Shown: positions 10,201-19,701 of the stretch, one piece after another
Layout: each line of letters starts with the position of its first letter
Position numbering within the stretch: the stretch's first letter is position 1
Source: an uncultured Clostridia bacterium
Lineage (GTDB): Bacteria > Bacillota_A > Clostridia > TANB77 > CAG-508
Reading direction: 5' to 3'
Length of the DNA stretch: 22,992 nt
Assembly: GCA_947588915.1 (NCBI GenBank)
Contig: CANPZA010000010.1
Span: 1-22,992 of the forward strand
Position numbers and translations under genes: made by a program
The notes under the pieces: model-generated
Told to the model about the DNA's origin: nothing
Seen by the model: the letters and a program-made list of their open reading frames with translations, nothing else
The model's database searches: none

Positions 10201-12136
10201 CACTTTCATATGTAACTTGTTTTCCATTTGTATATGTCATTTGAATTTGACTATCTGTAGTTGCTGATTTTTTATTTATATCTAATTTTGCATTTATATC
10301 AATGATAGCACCTTCCACTACATCTTCTTTGTATTGTGTTTGTATACCTTCTAAGGCTATGTTTATATTTCTGCCATCTACTTGATAATCTTTAATTGAT
10401 AATTCATCTTCATAAAGAATATCTACACTATTAATTGTAATATTCTCTACTTGCTCTGGTAATTGAATTGATACTTGTGGATTTGCATATAAATCATATT
10501 TTTCATCATTAGCAAATAGATTTACTTTTATTTTCACATCATTAGAAACAACTGTTGATAAATCTTCTTTATCAACTGTTATAGTTGCTTTTGTTGTAGT
10601 ATTTTCTAATTTTATAGATGTTTCTTTTCTTTGTTCTGTATTAGAATTATATTTTTCTGTAACTTCTGTTTTTAACTCTGTTGCATTTTTTACAGTATCT
10701 CCTGTTTCAACAATAGTTTTAACATGATTTAAATGTAAAGTTCCCTCTTTTACTGGATTAGATGTTTTTATATCAAGTTTTTTAACATCTTTTCCTGAAT
10801 AAGAGATTACAATATTACCATCATTATCTATACTTGATGAATTTGTAACTGTTTCTATTATTTCCCCTTTTTGATCACATATTGTTAAAGTTCCATTTTC
10901 TCCAAATATTTTATCAAATTCTTCTTTTTTAATAGTTGTTTGACTATATATTACATTTGCATTTGTATTTGTATCTCCTATTACATAGTTACTTTCATTT
11001 TCTACTAATTGAATATCATTTACTGGTTTTGCATAATTTACTTTTAAATCAGTTGTACTTTGATATTGTCTTGGGATACCTGCATACATTTTTCCTTTAT
11101 ATATATTTGTTTCTGAATTTCTACTATCTATTTGAATAATAGAATCTATTTCTTCTGCACCAATTGATATTTCATTTTCTTTTTCTATTTGCTTATCATT
11201 ATATAAAGTAATTTTTTCTTGTGTTCCAATTTTAGCATTTTCAACATTTACACTTTCATCATATATTAATGTTAAAATAATATTTTCTACCCCTTGTGAT
11301 TTCCATACAGCTCTGTTTTCATTATTTGCTAAGTTAGTTAATTTTAATTCAACATTATTTCCATCATACTTATAATCAAGTGATGTCATATTATTTAAAT
11401 AACTTACATTAACTATTTCTGCTTGTTTTTCATCTATTGTAGGTATTGCTATATTTGAGTTTATCTCTTTTATTGGATAATTATTTTCTTGTAATCCCAT
11501 ATTATAAGAAAGTTGTACTATTCTTTTTTGCTCTCCATCAATCTGTAGGAGTTTATTTGTAATAACTTGCATTTCATTAATAACATTGTCATTTGTATTA
11601 TTTTCTACAAATTCAAATTTTAAATCTCTAGATGATTTAATATTTATATCCTTTTGTTTGCTATCTCTATAAATACCTTTTAAATTAACTTTGCTTACAA
11701 TGTTTAATAAACCTATATCGAAATTTTCTTCTACAATAGGTTCTATCCTTACTTTTATGTCTTCTATTCTTCCTACATTGATTTGATTTAAGTAAACAGT
11801 ATTATTTTCTATTTTATTTACATATTCACTATCAGTTTCTTTTAATGTGAAATTACTATTTTCTAATGATATTTCACCATTAAAATAACCTTCATTTTTT
11901 ACATTAACATGTAAATATAAAAATAATTCTTCACTCTTTGACTCTTTGCTTAATGTAGTAACCTCATTTCCATCTGCATCTTTAAAATATGCCTTAAATT
12001 CTACATTTTGATGATTTGTTGATATAGCTTCTTGTGCATAACTTATTAATCCTTTACCAACAAATACAAAGTTTGCCATTGTCATTGTTAAAATCATAAG
12101 CAATATAATGCTTGTTTTAAAAATCTTGTTTTTCAT
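7274..12136 (-). CDS. Giant surface protein with DUF11-like repeats and an SdrD-B-like domain
   Basis: This 1,620-residue secreted, C-terminally anchored protein begins with a signal peptide (about 1-34, 'ISYA|QEA'). The middle is a long beta-rich region. Segments of the DUF11 / isopeptide-repeat type ('GEIIRYTVQVSNVG', about 863-876; 'GDSIKYVIEIEN', about 1150-1161; 'NGTTVIIEYKINVTNNG', about 1456-1472) are recognisable, and an SdrD-B-like domain starts at 'ITGVAWYDANANGQKD' (about 1282). The C-terminus has 'VKTGG' (1581-1585), a hydrophobic span (about 1586-1609) and a KKK tail, which is a sorting-signal layout without the usual LP. The start ATG has AAGGAGG six bases upstream. It is the first gene of the operon; the thioester adhesin follows 26 bases later, so the two probably form one surface structure (stalk and adhesive tip is my inference). 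No in-frame CGG was found. The ligand is unknown. Confidence 0.85.
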   Translation of the reverse strand: MKNKIFKTSIILLMILTMTMANFVFVGKGLISYAQEAISTNHQNVEFKAYFKDADGNEVTTLSKESKSEELFLYLHVNVKNEGYFNGEISLENSNFTLKETDSEYVNKIENNTVYLNQINVGRIEDIKVRIEPIVEENFDIGLLNIVSKVNLKGIYRDSKQKDINIKSSRDLKFEFVENNTNDNVINEMQVITNKLLQIDGEQKRIVQLSYNMGLQENNYPIKEINSNIAIPTIDEKQAEIVNVSYLNNMTSLDYKYDGNNVELKLTNLANNENRAVWKSQGVENIILTLIYDESVNVENAKIGTQEKITLYNDKQIEKENEISIGAEEIDSIIQIDSRNSETNIYKGKMYAGIPRQYQSTTDLKVNYAKPVNDIQLVENESNYVIGDTNTNANVIYSQTTIKKEEFDKIFGENGTLTICDQKGEIIETVTNSSSIDNDGNIVISYSGKDVKKLDIKTSNPVKEGTLHLNHVKTIVETGDTVKNATELKTEVTEKYNSNTEQRKETSIKLENTTTKATITVDKEDLSTVVSNDVKIKVNLFANDEKYDLYANPQVSIQLPEQVENITINSVDILYEDELSIKDYQVDGRNINIALEGIQTQYKEDVVEGAIIDINAKLDINKKSATTDSQIQMTYTNGKQVTYESGEIGTESAPIKIVAPKDVTTIYSIKDLGIETLGQEEKTQVMLEKGVDERQVEAQIEVINNNKDSIENVKILGELPTNNDENNMGIEIVDGITLQGVENTKVYYSENNKATDDLDNESNGWKETIEDLSEVNKYLIVAENIPSQASIQGNYTYKIPANLDYNQVANTSYKVKNTDSATKVESEINSTVIRMDTGVGPIAEANLTATKGGQEINGPVKNGEIIRYTVQVSNVGTEDIENISVVGQVPEGTVRVEPEENYEYTGASYYEEIEGDSYETTIESLKVGEVANVYYEVRVNSKIDEGTVLKNVAQISYKDVKKQSNEIQNITAKGNIRVSVKRVTDRKVQLYESDTVSYYAIIENISDEKQENLKVETNIPDNLTVERLELITGMERIDGKYVISPDENIDIQDIPQTNDDKGQSNQEIKKEVLKYSKQIDIGSLEPGETKVLSYSIGINKLQKDDQINFGITVDNNQESYESNELKDNVAHIDVGLTITADTQGQYVKSGDSIKYVIEIENKSNTNTNTITIKDSIPKQLSIDKIVADGRAITEIGGNEISVPISLSAKETTTVEIDTLVNYSPSRDKAEAITNIASAELYGEKIATTSAINHIIQANDGSVDPNGNNDVGNNDIANGNRTITGVAWYDANANGQKDAEETTLSGIKVKLLNTETNNLVKNTQGSDLEATTNENGVYILDKIGNGKYIVIFEYDKSQYGLTKYKVAGVADTENSDVALNKLLIGNETKEVAATDMLEINNNNISNIDAGFIKLQNFDLKLDKYIGRILIQNASGTTVREYDNSNLAKAEIPGKYLNGTTVIIEYKINVTNNGEVEGYAKKIADYAPADLKFSSELNKDWYQVGNTLYTEKLANEKIKAGETKTITLTLTKTMTENNTGSIANIAEIVEDYNELGIKDSNSTPGNRIKTENDYSIAEAIISVKTGGMVYAIGAVIATIVILGIVTIVIVIKKKNNDNLELQ

Positions 12137-12250
12137 AGTATCCTCCTTATAATTAGATAACTCATAATACCTAATTCTTCTTTAATATAATATAATCTTT
12201 TTAGAAATAAATCAATATCTATTTTTTCTCTTTTGAATTATAAGACTTTT

Positions 12251-12318
12251 CTCTCTTACGGAGAGGGTTTTATTTGCTTTTATATTACAAAATATTATTT
12301 TTTTATTACATTTTGTAA
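12251..12318 (-). repeat. Structured leader with TTACA/TGTAA repeats and a small hairpin
   Basis: Within the surface-operon leader there is an inverted repeat TTACAAAAT / ATTTTGTAA (12285-12293 and 12310-12318, 16-base spacer). A nested shorter one, TTACA-TTT-TGTAA, lies at 12306-12318. A 5-bp hairpin CTCTC-TTACG-GAGAG lies at 12251-12265. On the minus strand two TGTAAT half-sites fall 21 bases apart, about two helical turns. This could be an operator cluster or leader structure; I recognise no known riboswitch. Confidence 0.4.
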
Positions 12319-12339
12319 CATAATAAGTCATCATATATT

Positions 12340-12368
12340 ATTATACATCTTTTTTACAGATTTTTCAA
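12340..12368 (-). promoter_or_regulatory. Promoter of the surface-protein operon
   Basis: -35 TTGAAA (12363-12368), a 17-base spacer and a perfect -10 TATAAT (12340-12345) on the minus strand fit a housekeeping sigma-A promoter. Transcription should begin near 12333, giving a leader of about 195 bases before the ATG at 12136. Confidence 0.75.
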
Positions 12369-12554
12369 TGGTTTTACTAGAATTTTTTAACTTTTTATGT
12401 CAATTTTTCTAAAAATCTAAAATTTGAATTTTTTTTTTGATTTCTTAAGTAAATTTTAATGAATAGTATTTTTGTTTTATATTTTTTAGTTTTTTACATT
12501 TACTTGTAAAACTTTTCTATAATTTTTCATATAATTATTACAGAGGTGATTCAA

Positions 12555-12959
12555 TTGAATAACATTAATTTTGATGAAAATACTATAAATAAATTAAAAG
12601 ATATGATGAATAAAGGAGAATTAAATGATGTTATTTCCAAAATTTCTCCTGAAATGATACAAAACTTTTCATCAATGATAAATAATTCTCCTGAAAAAAA
12701 TAATAACAATAATAATACAAATTCTAACAACTCTAACAACTTTGACTTTAATCAAATTGATATGAATACTATATTAAAAATGAAATCCATTATTGAAAAG
12801 TTAAATAATTCAAACGATCCAAGGTCTAATCTGTTATATTCTTTAAAGCCTTATTTAAGGGAAGGTAAAAAAGAAAAACTTGATCAATATGCTCAAATGC
12901 TAAATGTCGCTAAAATTGCTGATTTATTAAAAAATGACAATAATAAAGGAGAAACTTAA
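12555..12959 (+). CDS. Conserved clostridial protein of unknown function, Asn-rich middle
   Basis: This small soluble protein of 134 residues has no membrane span. Its C-terminal segment, starting 'DPRSNLLYSLKPYLREGK', resembles a short motif that I recall from uncharacterised proteins of Clostridia; its function is unknown to me. The middle (about 50-65) is an Asn-rich low-complexity linker encoded partly by AAT/AAC runs, including a tandem copy of TCTAACAAC. I place the start at TTG 12555, because AGAGGTG (12542-12548) then sits six bases upstream; an upstream GTG at 12546 would overlap that ribosome site. The next gene begins 5 bases after the stop, so the two form an operon. A role in sporulation is possible from the neighbourhood but not shown. 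Confidence 0.7.
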   Translation: MNNINFDENTINKLKDMMNKGELNDVISKISPEMIQNFSSMINNSPEKNNNNNNTNSNNSNNFDFNQIDMNTILKMKSIIEKLNNSNDPRSNLLYSLKPYLREGKKEKLDQYAQMLNVAKIADLLKNDNNKGET

Positions 12960-12963
12960 GTTA

Positions 12964-13293
12964 ATGAATAGTTTTTATAATCATTATTATAGATACTATA
13001 CACCTTACATACCAAAATCTAATTTAAATAATAATAAACTTAATAATGATGTATCTATAAATAAAAATGAAGAATATGAACAATCAAAAAAAACATCTAG
13101 ATATTCTTCTTTTGGTCCAATTAATTTCAAAAACCCTCTATTTTGTGATATAGAAGAACCTATTTTTGAAATATTTGGTATAGAATTATATCTAGATGAT
13201 ATTATAATACTTGGTTTATTATTTTTCTTATATAAAGAAGGTGTACAAGATGAAATGTTATTTATAACTTTAATTTTATTATTAATAGGTTAA
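12964..13293 (+). CDS. Small protein with hydrophobic C-terminus, unknown function
   Basis: This is a 109-residue protein with a Tyr/Asn-rich, charged N-terminal half and a C-terminal hydrophobic part of two short segments: 'FEIFGIELYLDDIIILGLLFFLY', about 72-94, then 'LFITLILLLIG' at the end. The second half resembles a short C-terminal module I recall from other Clostridia proteins of unknown function. The start is ATG at 12964; AAAGGAG (12945-12951) is 12 bases upstream, which is longish. An in-frame ATG at 12934 would extend it by ten residues, overlap the previous gene and lack a ribosome site. The gene is co-transcribed with the 134-residue protein. Its stop is only five bases from the convergent minC stop and no terminator is seen between them. 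Confidence 0.65.
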   Translation: MNSFYNHYYRYYTPYIPKSNLNNNKLNNDVSINKNEEYEQSKKTSRYSSFGPINFKNPLFCDIEEPIFEIFGIELYLDDIIILGLLFFLYKEGVQDEMLFITLILLLIG

Positions 13294-13298
13294 TATGT

Positions 13299-13910
13299 TT
13301 ATTCAATTATAATTTCATTGTTAACAATACTTACACAAGATTGTTTATGTAAAGGCTCTTCTTCCCTGTTTATTTCCTTTACAACATTTGCAATTCTTAT
13401 TTGTACTGTATCTATTAACCCTGCTGAAATTATTGCTTTTTTATTTCCCTTTGCTCCTGCATGGGCTAACCCTCTTAAAGCTCCTTGAATAACAATATTA
13501 TCAGATGCAATGACTTCTGCACCAGAATTAACATCTCCTATAACAACTATACTTCCTTCTGATTCTAACCTTTGTCCAGATCTTAAAGATCCCATATGAA
13601 ATTTAGTTTCTGATATTGAAACTTTCTTATCAAATGTTTTCTTAATACTATGCAAACCTAAACTTTTTGGCATATCAAAATCAATTTCTACATCTATTTT
13701 ACTTTTAATTATTCCCCTTATCTCATCAATTTCTTTATTTTTTAATATTTTACCAGTTACTAAAATTGGTGTTTTTTCATCTTTATATAACTTCTTTAAA
13801 TCTGGTAGTTTCTTTTTTAGTTCTTTTATTATATCCTCTTTATCTGCATCATCTGATAATTTTATAATGATATTTTCTTTTTTTAAATTAATATTTACAC
13901 AATTTTTCAT
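13299..13910 (-). CDS. minC: Septum site-determining protein MinC
   Basis: MinC blocks FtsZ polymerisation away from mid-cell and is recruited to the membrane by MinD. The 203-residue protein has a poorly conserved N-terminal FtsZ-inhibiting domain (about 1-90) and the characteristic C-terminal beta-helix domain (about 105-195). The latter shows 'SGQRLESEGSIVVIGDVNSG', 'VIQGALRGLAHAGAKGN' and 'QIRIANV', which bind MinD and mediate dimerisation. The start ATG has AAGGAAGG eight bases upstream. The gene is the last of the mre operon, 14 bases after mrdA, as in other Clostridia. However, minD and minE, which usually follow, are absent here: the next gene is convergent and unrelated. They may be elsewhere or lost. 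Confidence 0.93.
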   Translation of the reverse strand: MKNCVNINLKKENIIIKLSDDADKEDIIKELKKKLPDLKKLYKDEKTPILVTGKILKNKEIDEIRGIIKSKIDVEIDFDMPKSLGLHSIKKTFDKKVSISETKFHMGSLRSGQRLESEGSIVVIGDVNSGAEVIASDNIVIQGALRGLAHAGAKGNKKAIISAGLIDTVQIRIANVVKEINREEEPLHKQSCVSIVNNEIIIE

Positions 13911-13924
13911 TTTTACATCCTTCC

Positions 13925-16039
13925 TTATCTCATAATTTCTATATATGGTGTAGCATTCATGTTCTCCTCTACATTTTGTGTATTCATACCAAAATATTCT
14001 GCCATGATATCTCTTACTACTTCTGCAGTATAATTTCCATGACCTCCATTTTCTACCATGACAACTATCGCTATCTCTGGATTTTCAAATGGTGCAAATC
14101 CCACAAACCAAGCATGTACTTGATTATTAGGGGCTTCTGCAGAACCTGTTTTTCCTCCTACACTAATATTAAAATCTCTAAATGTTGCATATGCTGTTCC
14201 TCCACTATCACTTGTAACTGATTTCATTCCTTCCAACACAGCATTTAAGTTAGCTTGATTCAATTGTATATCATCTTGTTGCTCCTGCTGTATACCTAGC
14301 TTTTTATTTGCAAAATCATTAATTTCTTCTCTAGATGCCTCTGATCCATCTGATTTTCTAATTGTTTTCACTAAAGTTACATCTATCTTTTTTCCTCCAT
14401 TTGCTAAAATACTTATATATCTTGCCATTTGAACAGGACTAAATTCATTATCATTTTGTCCTATTGCTGCTTGCAAGGTAAAACCTGGACTCCAGTTTGG
14501 ATCATTTGGATGTATTTGTGGTCTTGTTTCTTTGCTTGCTAATACTCCTGCTGTTTCACTCTGCAATTCAATTCCCGTTTTTGTACCTAATCCAAAATAT
14601 TTAGCAAATTTAACTAAATTATCTATCCCCATTTTATCTGCCGTATCATAGAAAAAGTAATTACATGATTGCTCAATTGCACTAGTAACATTCATATATC
14701 CATGTCCTCTATGATAGCTTGTGTAAATCCAACATCTAGGTTGGTAATCATTATATCTTCTATATATACCTGTATCATTAATTTTTGTTTGTAGATTAAT
14801 TGTTCCTGATTCCAATCCTGCTATAGCTGTTACCATTTTAAATGTAGAACCAGGTGAATAAGAATTTTGTGTAGCTTTATTTACTAGAGGTTTTGCTGAA
14901 TTATCTCTATATTTTGCCCAATTTTCATTACTAATCCCTCCTACAAAGTCTGAAGGTACATAGTCAGGATAACTTGCCATTGCTAATATCTCTCCTGTAT
15001 TTACATTCATAACAACACATGCACCTGCATTTGCAGGATATACTTCTCCAAATCCTCCTGCTGCTATTTTTTGTATATTTGTTGCTAAAGCATTTTCAGT
15101 AATTTTTTGAAGATTAGCATCTATTGTAAGTACAATATCTGAACCTGATACAGCCTCTTGTGATACATATTCAGCAGTAGTCGTTCCATCAACTGCCATG
15201 TCAATTTGTTTTATCCCATTTTTTCCTTTTAAATATTCTTCAAAAACATATTCTATTCCTGTTTTTCCAATTAAATCATTTTGACTGTATGTTGATTTCT
15301 TTTGATTATAAGTTTCTTGGTCTATTAAAGATGCATATCCTAATATATGTGATGCCAAACTTCCTGATGGATATTCTCTTACTGGTTGTACTACTATATT
15401 AATACCCGCAAATTTATCAGAACTTTCGCTAAATTCAGCTACCGCTTCTCTTGGGATGTTTTTAGAAATCTCTACTGCCTTTGTACTGCTATATCCCTTT
15501 TGAGAAAGCAAATATCTAATTGACATTATCTTTCTTGTTTGGTTTATATCATCATTTTTTATCTGATACTTATTTTTAAATTTATAAAAGGCTTCTTCTG
15601 CTGATATATTTTCATCTAATTTATTTGATGTTTTAAAATTTTCCAATTCCTTATCTGCAATTGTAAATTCAAATGGGTCTATCTTTATTGGAAATATGTC
15701 TTGATAAGAACAATTATATTTTTCTAACACCTGTATCATATTTAGAATATCGTTATTTAAAGTCTCTGTATCAACTTTACTTTTATACATTTCTAATGAG
15801 AATTCCATTTTAGAAGTAACAAGCAAAGTACCTGTTTTATCGAGGATAGCTCCTCTTGTTGCTTCTAATGTGCTTTCTCTGGTTAATCTTGTATTAGATT
15901 CCTCTCTATATTCTGCTCCATGTACAATTTGTAGTGAAAATAACTTGACAATTAAAACTATCCCAACAATATATACTAATACTGTTAAGATGTTGAATCT
16001 TAAGTTTATATTTGCTTTTTTATTTGCATGCCTTGTCAA
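13925..16039 (-). CDS. mrdA: Penicillin-binding protein 2, elongation transpeptidase
   Basis: This class B PBP cross-links peptidoglycan during cell elongation, working with RodA and MreBCD. The 704 residues comprise one N-terminal membrane anchor (about 15-38), a PBP dimerisation domain (about 50-260) and a transpeptidase domain (about 330-685). All three catalytic motifs are present: S398-T-F-K401, S458-C-N460 and K630-T-G632. The start is TTG at 16037-16039 with AAGGTGA a few bases upstream. The gene lies 14 bases after mreD and is followed by minC, the standard order. A SpoVD/FtsI-type septal or spore role is less likely: there is no PASTA domain and the neighbours are mre genes. Confidence 0.93.
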   Translation of the reverse strand: MTRHANKKANINLRFNILTVLVYIVGIVLIVKLFSLQIVHGAEYREESNTRLTRESTLEATRGAILDKTGTLLVTSKMEFSLEMYKSKVDTETLNNDILNMIQVLEKYNCSYQDIFPIKIDPFEFTIADKELENFKTSNKLDENISAEEAFYKFKNKYQIKNDDINQTRKIMSIRYLLSQKGYSSTKAVEISKNIPREAVAEFSESSDKFAGINIVVQPVREYPSGSLASHILGYASLIDQETYNQKKSTYSQNDLIGKTGIEYVFEEYLKGKNGIKQIDMAVDGTTTAEYVSQEAVSGSDIVLTIDANLQKITENALATNIQKIAAGGFGEVYPANAGACVVMNVNTGEILAMASYPDYVPSDFVGGISNENWAKYRDNSAKPLVNKATQNSYSPGSTFKMVTAIAGLESGTINLQTKINDTGIYRRYNDYQPRCWIYTSYHRGHGYMNVTSAIEQSCNYFFYDTADKMGIDNLVKFAKYFGLGTKTGIELQSETAGVLASKETRPQIHPNDPNWSPGFTLQAAIGQNDNEFSPVQMARYISILANGGKKIDVTLVKTIRKSDGSEASREEINDFANKKLGIQQEQQDDIQLNQANLNAVLEGMKSVTSDSGGTAYATFRDFNISVGGKTGSAEAPNNQVHAWFVGFAPFENPEIAIVVMVENGGHGNYTAEVVRDIMAEYFGMNTQNVEENMNATPYIEIMR

Positions 16040-16053
16040 TTTCTCACCTTCTT

Positions 16054-16587
16054 TTAAAAATATCTCGTTAGAATTTTATTTCCTTTATATTCATTTTGTA
16101 TATAATATCCTGCCTTTTGTATTAATGGATATAAGATAATAGTTAAAATCAAATTAAATATAAGTTCTATTGATAAAATTCTTACAAAATTAATAATTTC
16201 AACATTTATAGCTACAAAAATATAGTTCAATAAATAAGATAGAATTTCAAATATGCATGTTGCAACTAAAACCATAACCATTATTGTCATCCTACTATCT
16301 TTTGAAAAGTTTTTATCAAAAGCAGTTGCTAAAAATCCTATTACTCCTAATCCTGCACAATAAATTCCTGCTTTAGTCCCTATTATAAGATCTAAAAATA
16401 ATCCTATTATTAGCCCATATATTGTCCCCATTGTTCGATTTCCAAATATTCCTATAAATAATATAAATATAACAAATAAATTAGGCATTACTCCCGCTAT
16501 AGTAAACCAAGTGAAAAAATTTGCTTGTATAATATATAATAATATTGCTACCAATATCAAAACAATATTTATTATTACTCTTTTCAA
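16054..16587 (-). CDS. mreD: Rod shape-determining protein MreD
   Basis: MreD is a small integral membrane protein linking MreB filaments and MreC to the wall-synthesis complex. The 177 residues are almost entirely hydrophobic, with about five to six predicted helices, typical of the family, and include 'FVIFILFIGIFGNRTMGTIYG' type segments. Sequence identity within MreD is low, so the call rests on size, topology and position directly between mreC and mrdA. The start is TTG (16585-16587), with AGGGGTGA five bases upstream; the mreC stop is 18 bases away. Confidence 0.9.
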   Translation of the reverse strand: MKRVIINIVLILVAILLYIIQANFFTWFTIAGVMPNLFVIFILFIGIFGNRTMGTIYGLIIGLFLDLIIGTKAGIYCAGLGVIGFLATAFDKNFSKDSRMTIMVMVLVATCIFEILSYLLNYIFVAINVEIINFVRILSIELIFNLILTIILYPLIQKAGYYIQNEYKGNKILTRYF

Positions 16588-16605
16588 TTAGTTCACCCCT
16601 ATCTG

Positions 16606-17421
16606 TTATTTATTTTTTATAACTAATACTGTATCCAATTTATCAAAATCTACTGCTGTTTCTACAATAGCATATCTATCTGTCATATTTTGTGTGTTTG
16701 TAACTTTTTGAACTGTTCCCACATGAATTCCTTTTGGATAAATTCCTCCTAATCCTGATGTTTCAATACTATCTCCTTGAATAATATTTGCCTCTGTTGG
16801 AATATACATTGCTCTTAGTAAAGACATATCATCTAATGTTCCTTTACATACTATGCTATCTTTTGTTGTACTCATAGAACAGCTAACAGAACTTGCTGTA
16901 TCTATAATTGTTTGTACTTTAGCTGTTGTATTTGTTACAGAAATAACATGTCCTACCAATCCTTGATCTGCAATTACTGTCATTTTTTCCTCTACACCAT
17001 CATTTTTTCCTATGTTTATTACAATTGTTTTTGAATAATTACTAATATCTTTATTTATTACATAACCTGGTATAGTTTTATACTCACCATATTTTTCTGT
17101 TAAGTTTAAATATTCTTTTAAAGTTTCATTTTCTGTTTTTATATTTTCTAATTCTCTTAAAGACTGCTCTAACTCACTATTTTTTTGTTTTAGATTCTTG
17201 TTTTCATCTTTTAAATTATTAATGTCTGTAAAAAATGTATTGTTTCCACTAATTTTATTTTTTATATATGTTAATCCATTTTGAATTGGCATAACTAAAT
17301 TACTTGCTACATTTTCAAAAAATGAGCTATTAGATTCTCCATTAGAGAATATAACTATAAATATTAAAATAATAATAGTGATAATTACACCTATCATTCC
17401 AACTTTTTTACTTTTATACAT
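16606..17421 (-). CDS. mreC: Rod shape-determining protein MreC
   Basis: MreC is the single-pass extracytoplasmic scaffold that connects MreB/MreD to PBP2. The 271-residue protein has a membrane anchor (about 9-26), a coiled coil (about 60-108, heptad-like 'LKDENKNLKQKNSELEQ') and the beta-barrel MreC domain (about 115-270). The domain includes the conserved 'DQGLVGHV' (about 152-159) and 'TSGLGGIYPKGI' (221-232). The start ATG has AAGGGAG seven bases upstream. It starts 11 bases after mreB. Length and domain order are normal. Confidence 0.96.
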   Translation of the reverse strand: MYKSKKVGMIGVIITIIILIFIVIFSNGESNSSFFENVASNLVMPIQNGLTYIKNKISGNNTFFTDINNLKDENKNLKQKNSELEQSLRELENIKTENETLKEYLNLTEKYGEYKTIPGYVINKDISNYSKTIVINIGKNDGVEEKMTVIADQGLVGHVISVTNTTAKVQTIIDTASSVSCSMSTTKDSIVCKGTLDDMSLLRAMYIPTEANIIQGDSIETSGLGGIYPKGIHVGTVQKVTNTQNMTDRYAIVETAVDFDKLDTVLVIKNK

Positions 17422-17432
17422 TTTTTACTCCC

Positions 17433-19202
<1,770 letters not shown>

Positions 19203-19238
19203 AAAAATCTGTCCTTTCTTAGTTAAGATTAGCCCCTA

Positions 19239-19496
19239 TTATATTTTTCTATAAATAAATATTGCTAGTCCCATTCCTATAATGCTTGATATACTTATTT
19301 TAAACATTAGTGCAAAAGTTATTTTAACTACACTTAAGTCTAATACTATTGGATTTTCTAATCCAAAACTTTGACTATATGATAACCACCATAGCCAATC
19401 TACTCTTGCAGCTAATTCTCCTAATAACCCCCCTATTACTAATCCTGATAAAATAAATATTAAAAATATCCATATATTCTTTTCTTTTGTTGCCAT
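19239..19496 (-). CDS. DUF4321 family membrane protein
   Basis: This is an 85-residue membrane protein with two hydrophobic helices (about 8-30 and 57-82) and a loop between them, matching the DUF4321 family in length and in being the first gene before radC-mreBCD in Clostridia. The function is unknown; the conserved position suggests a link to the elongation machinery. The start ATG has GGAGG nine bases upstream. It is the promoter-proximal gene of the operon, 36 bases before radC. Confidence 0.85.
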   Translation of the reverse strand: MATKEKNIWIFLIFILSGLVIGGLLGELAARVDWLWWLSYSQSFGLENPIVLDLSVVKITFALMFKISISSIIGMGLAIFIYRKI

Positions 19497-19557
19497 ATCT
19501 TACTACCTCCACTTTTTCATTTTTTCTTACGGCTATTGTATCTTTATTCTCTTTTGT

Positions 19558-19586
19558 ATTATATATTGAATTAGTAAAATTTTCAA
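19558..19586 (-). promoter_or_regulatory. Promoter of the DUF4321-radC-mreBCD-mrdA-minC operon
   Basis: -35 TTGAAA (19581-19586), a 17-base spacer and a perfect -10 TATAAT (19558-19563) form a strong sigma-A-type promoter. It lies 62 bases upstream of the DUF4321 start. Gaps of 11-36 bases between the seven genes support one transcript. Confidence 0.8.
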
Positions 19587-19643
19587 GTAAAAAAGTATAT
19601 TTTAGATAATTTTTTTCTAGTTTTAATTACCAAAATTTGTGCC

Positions 19644-19672
19644 TTTAAATATAATACTATAAGTAGTATAAT
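19644..19672 (+). promoter_or_regulatory. Probable mecA promoter
   Basis: TTTAAA (19644-19649) and TATAAT (19667-19672) are 17 bases apart. A second TATAAT overlaps at 19672-19677. A 6-bp inverted repeat ATACTA/TAGTAT (19654-19669) overlaps the -10. AT richness makes this less certain than the divergent promoter. Confidence 0.5.
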
Positions 19673-19701
19673 ATAATTATAGGATTATAGGAGGTTGGCT
19701 T

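Larger units (their letters stand above)
12137..12554. other. 418-base intergenic region between divergent genes
   Basis: This region separates the minus-strand surface operon from the plus-strand small genes. It holds the surface-operon promoter (12340-12368), its roughly 195-base leader with TTACA/TGTAA repeats and a CTCTC/GAGAG hairpin, and an AT-rich plus-strand upstream region. In the latter, TATAAT (12518-12523) has only a poorly spaced -35-like TTTACA (12493-12498). An inverted repeat TTTTACA-6-TGTAAAA lies at 12492-12511. No RNA gene or known riboswitch was recognised. Confidence 0.6.

Noticed and set aside
12509..12536. Sigma-K/E-like promoter (AAAC ... CATATAAT) before the 134-residue gene
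   Set aside because: Transcription would start inside the ribosome site AGAGGTG, and the spacing of 15 is off; not supported.
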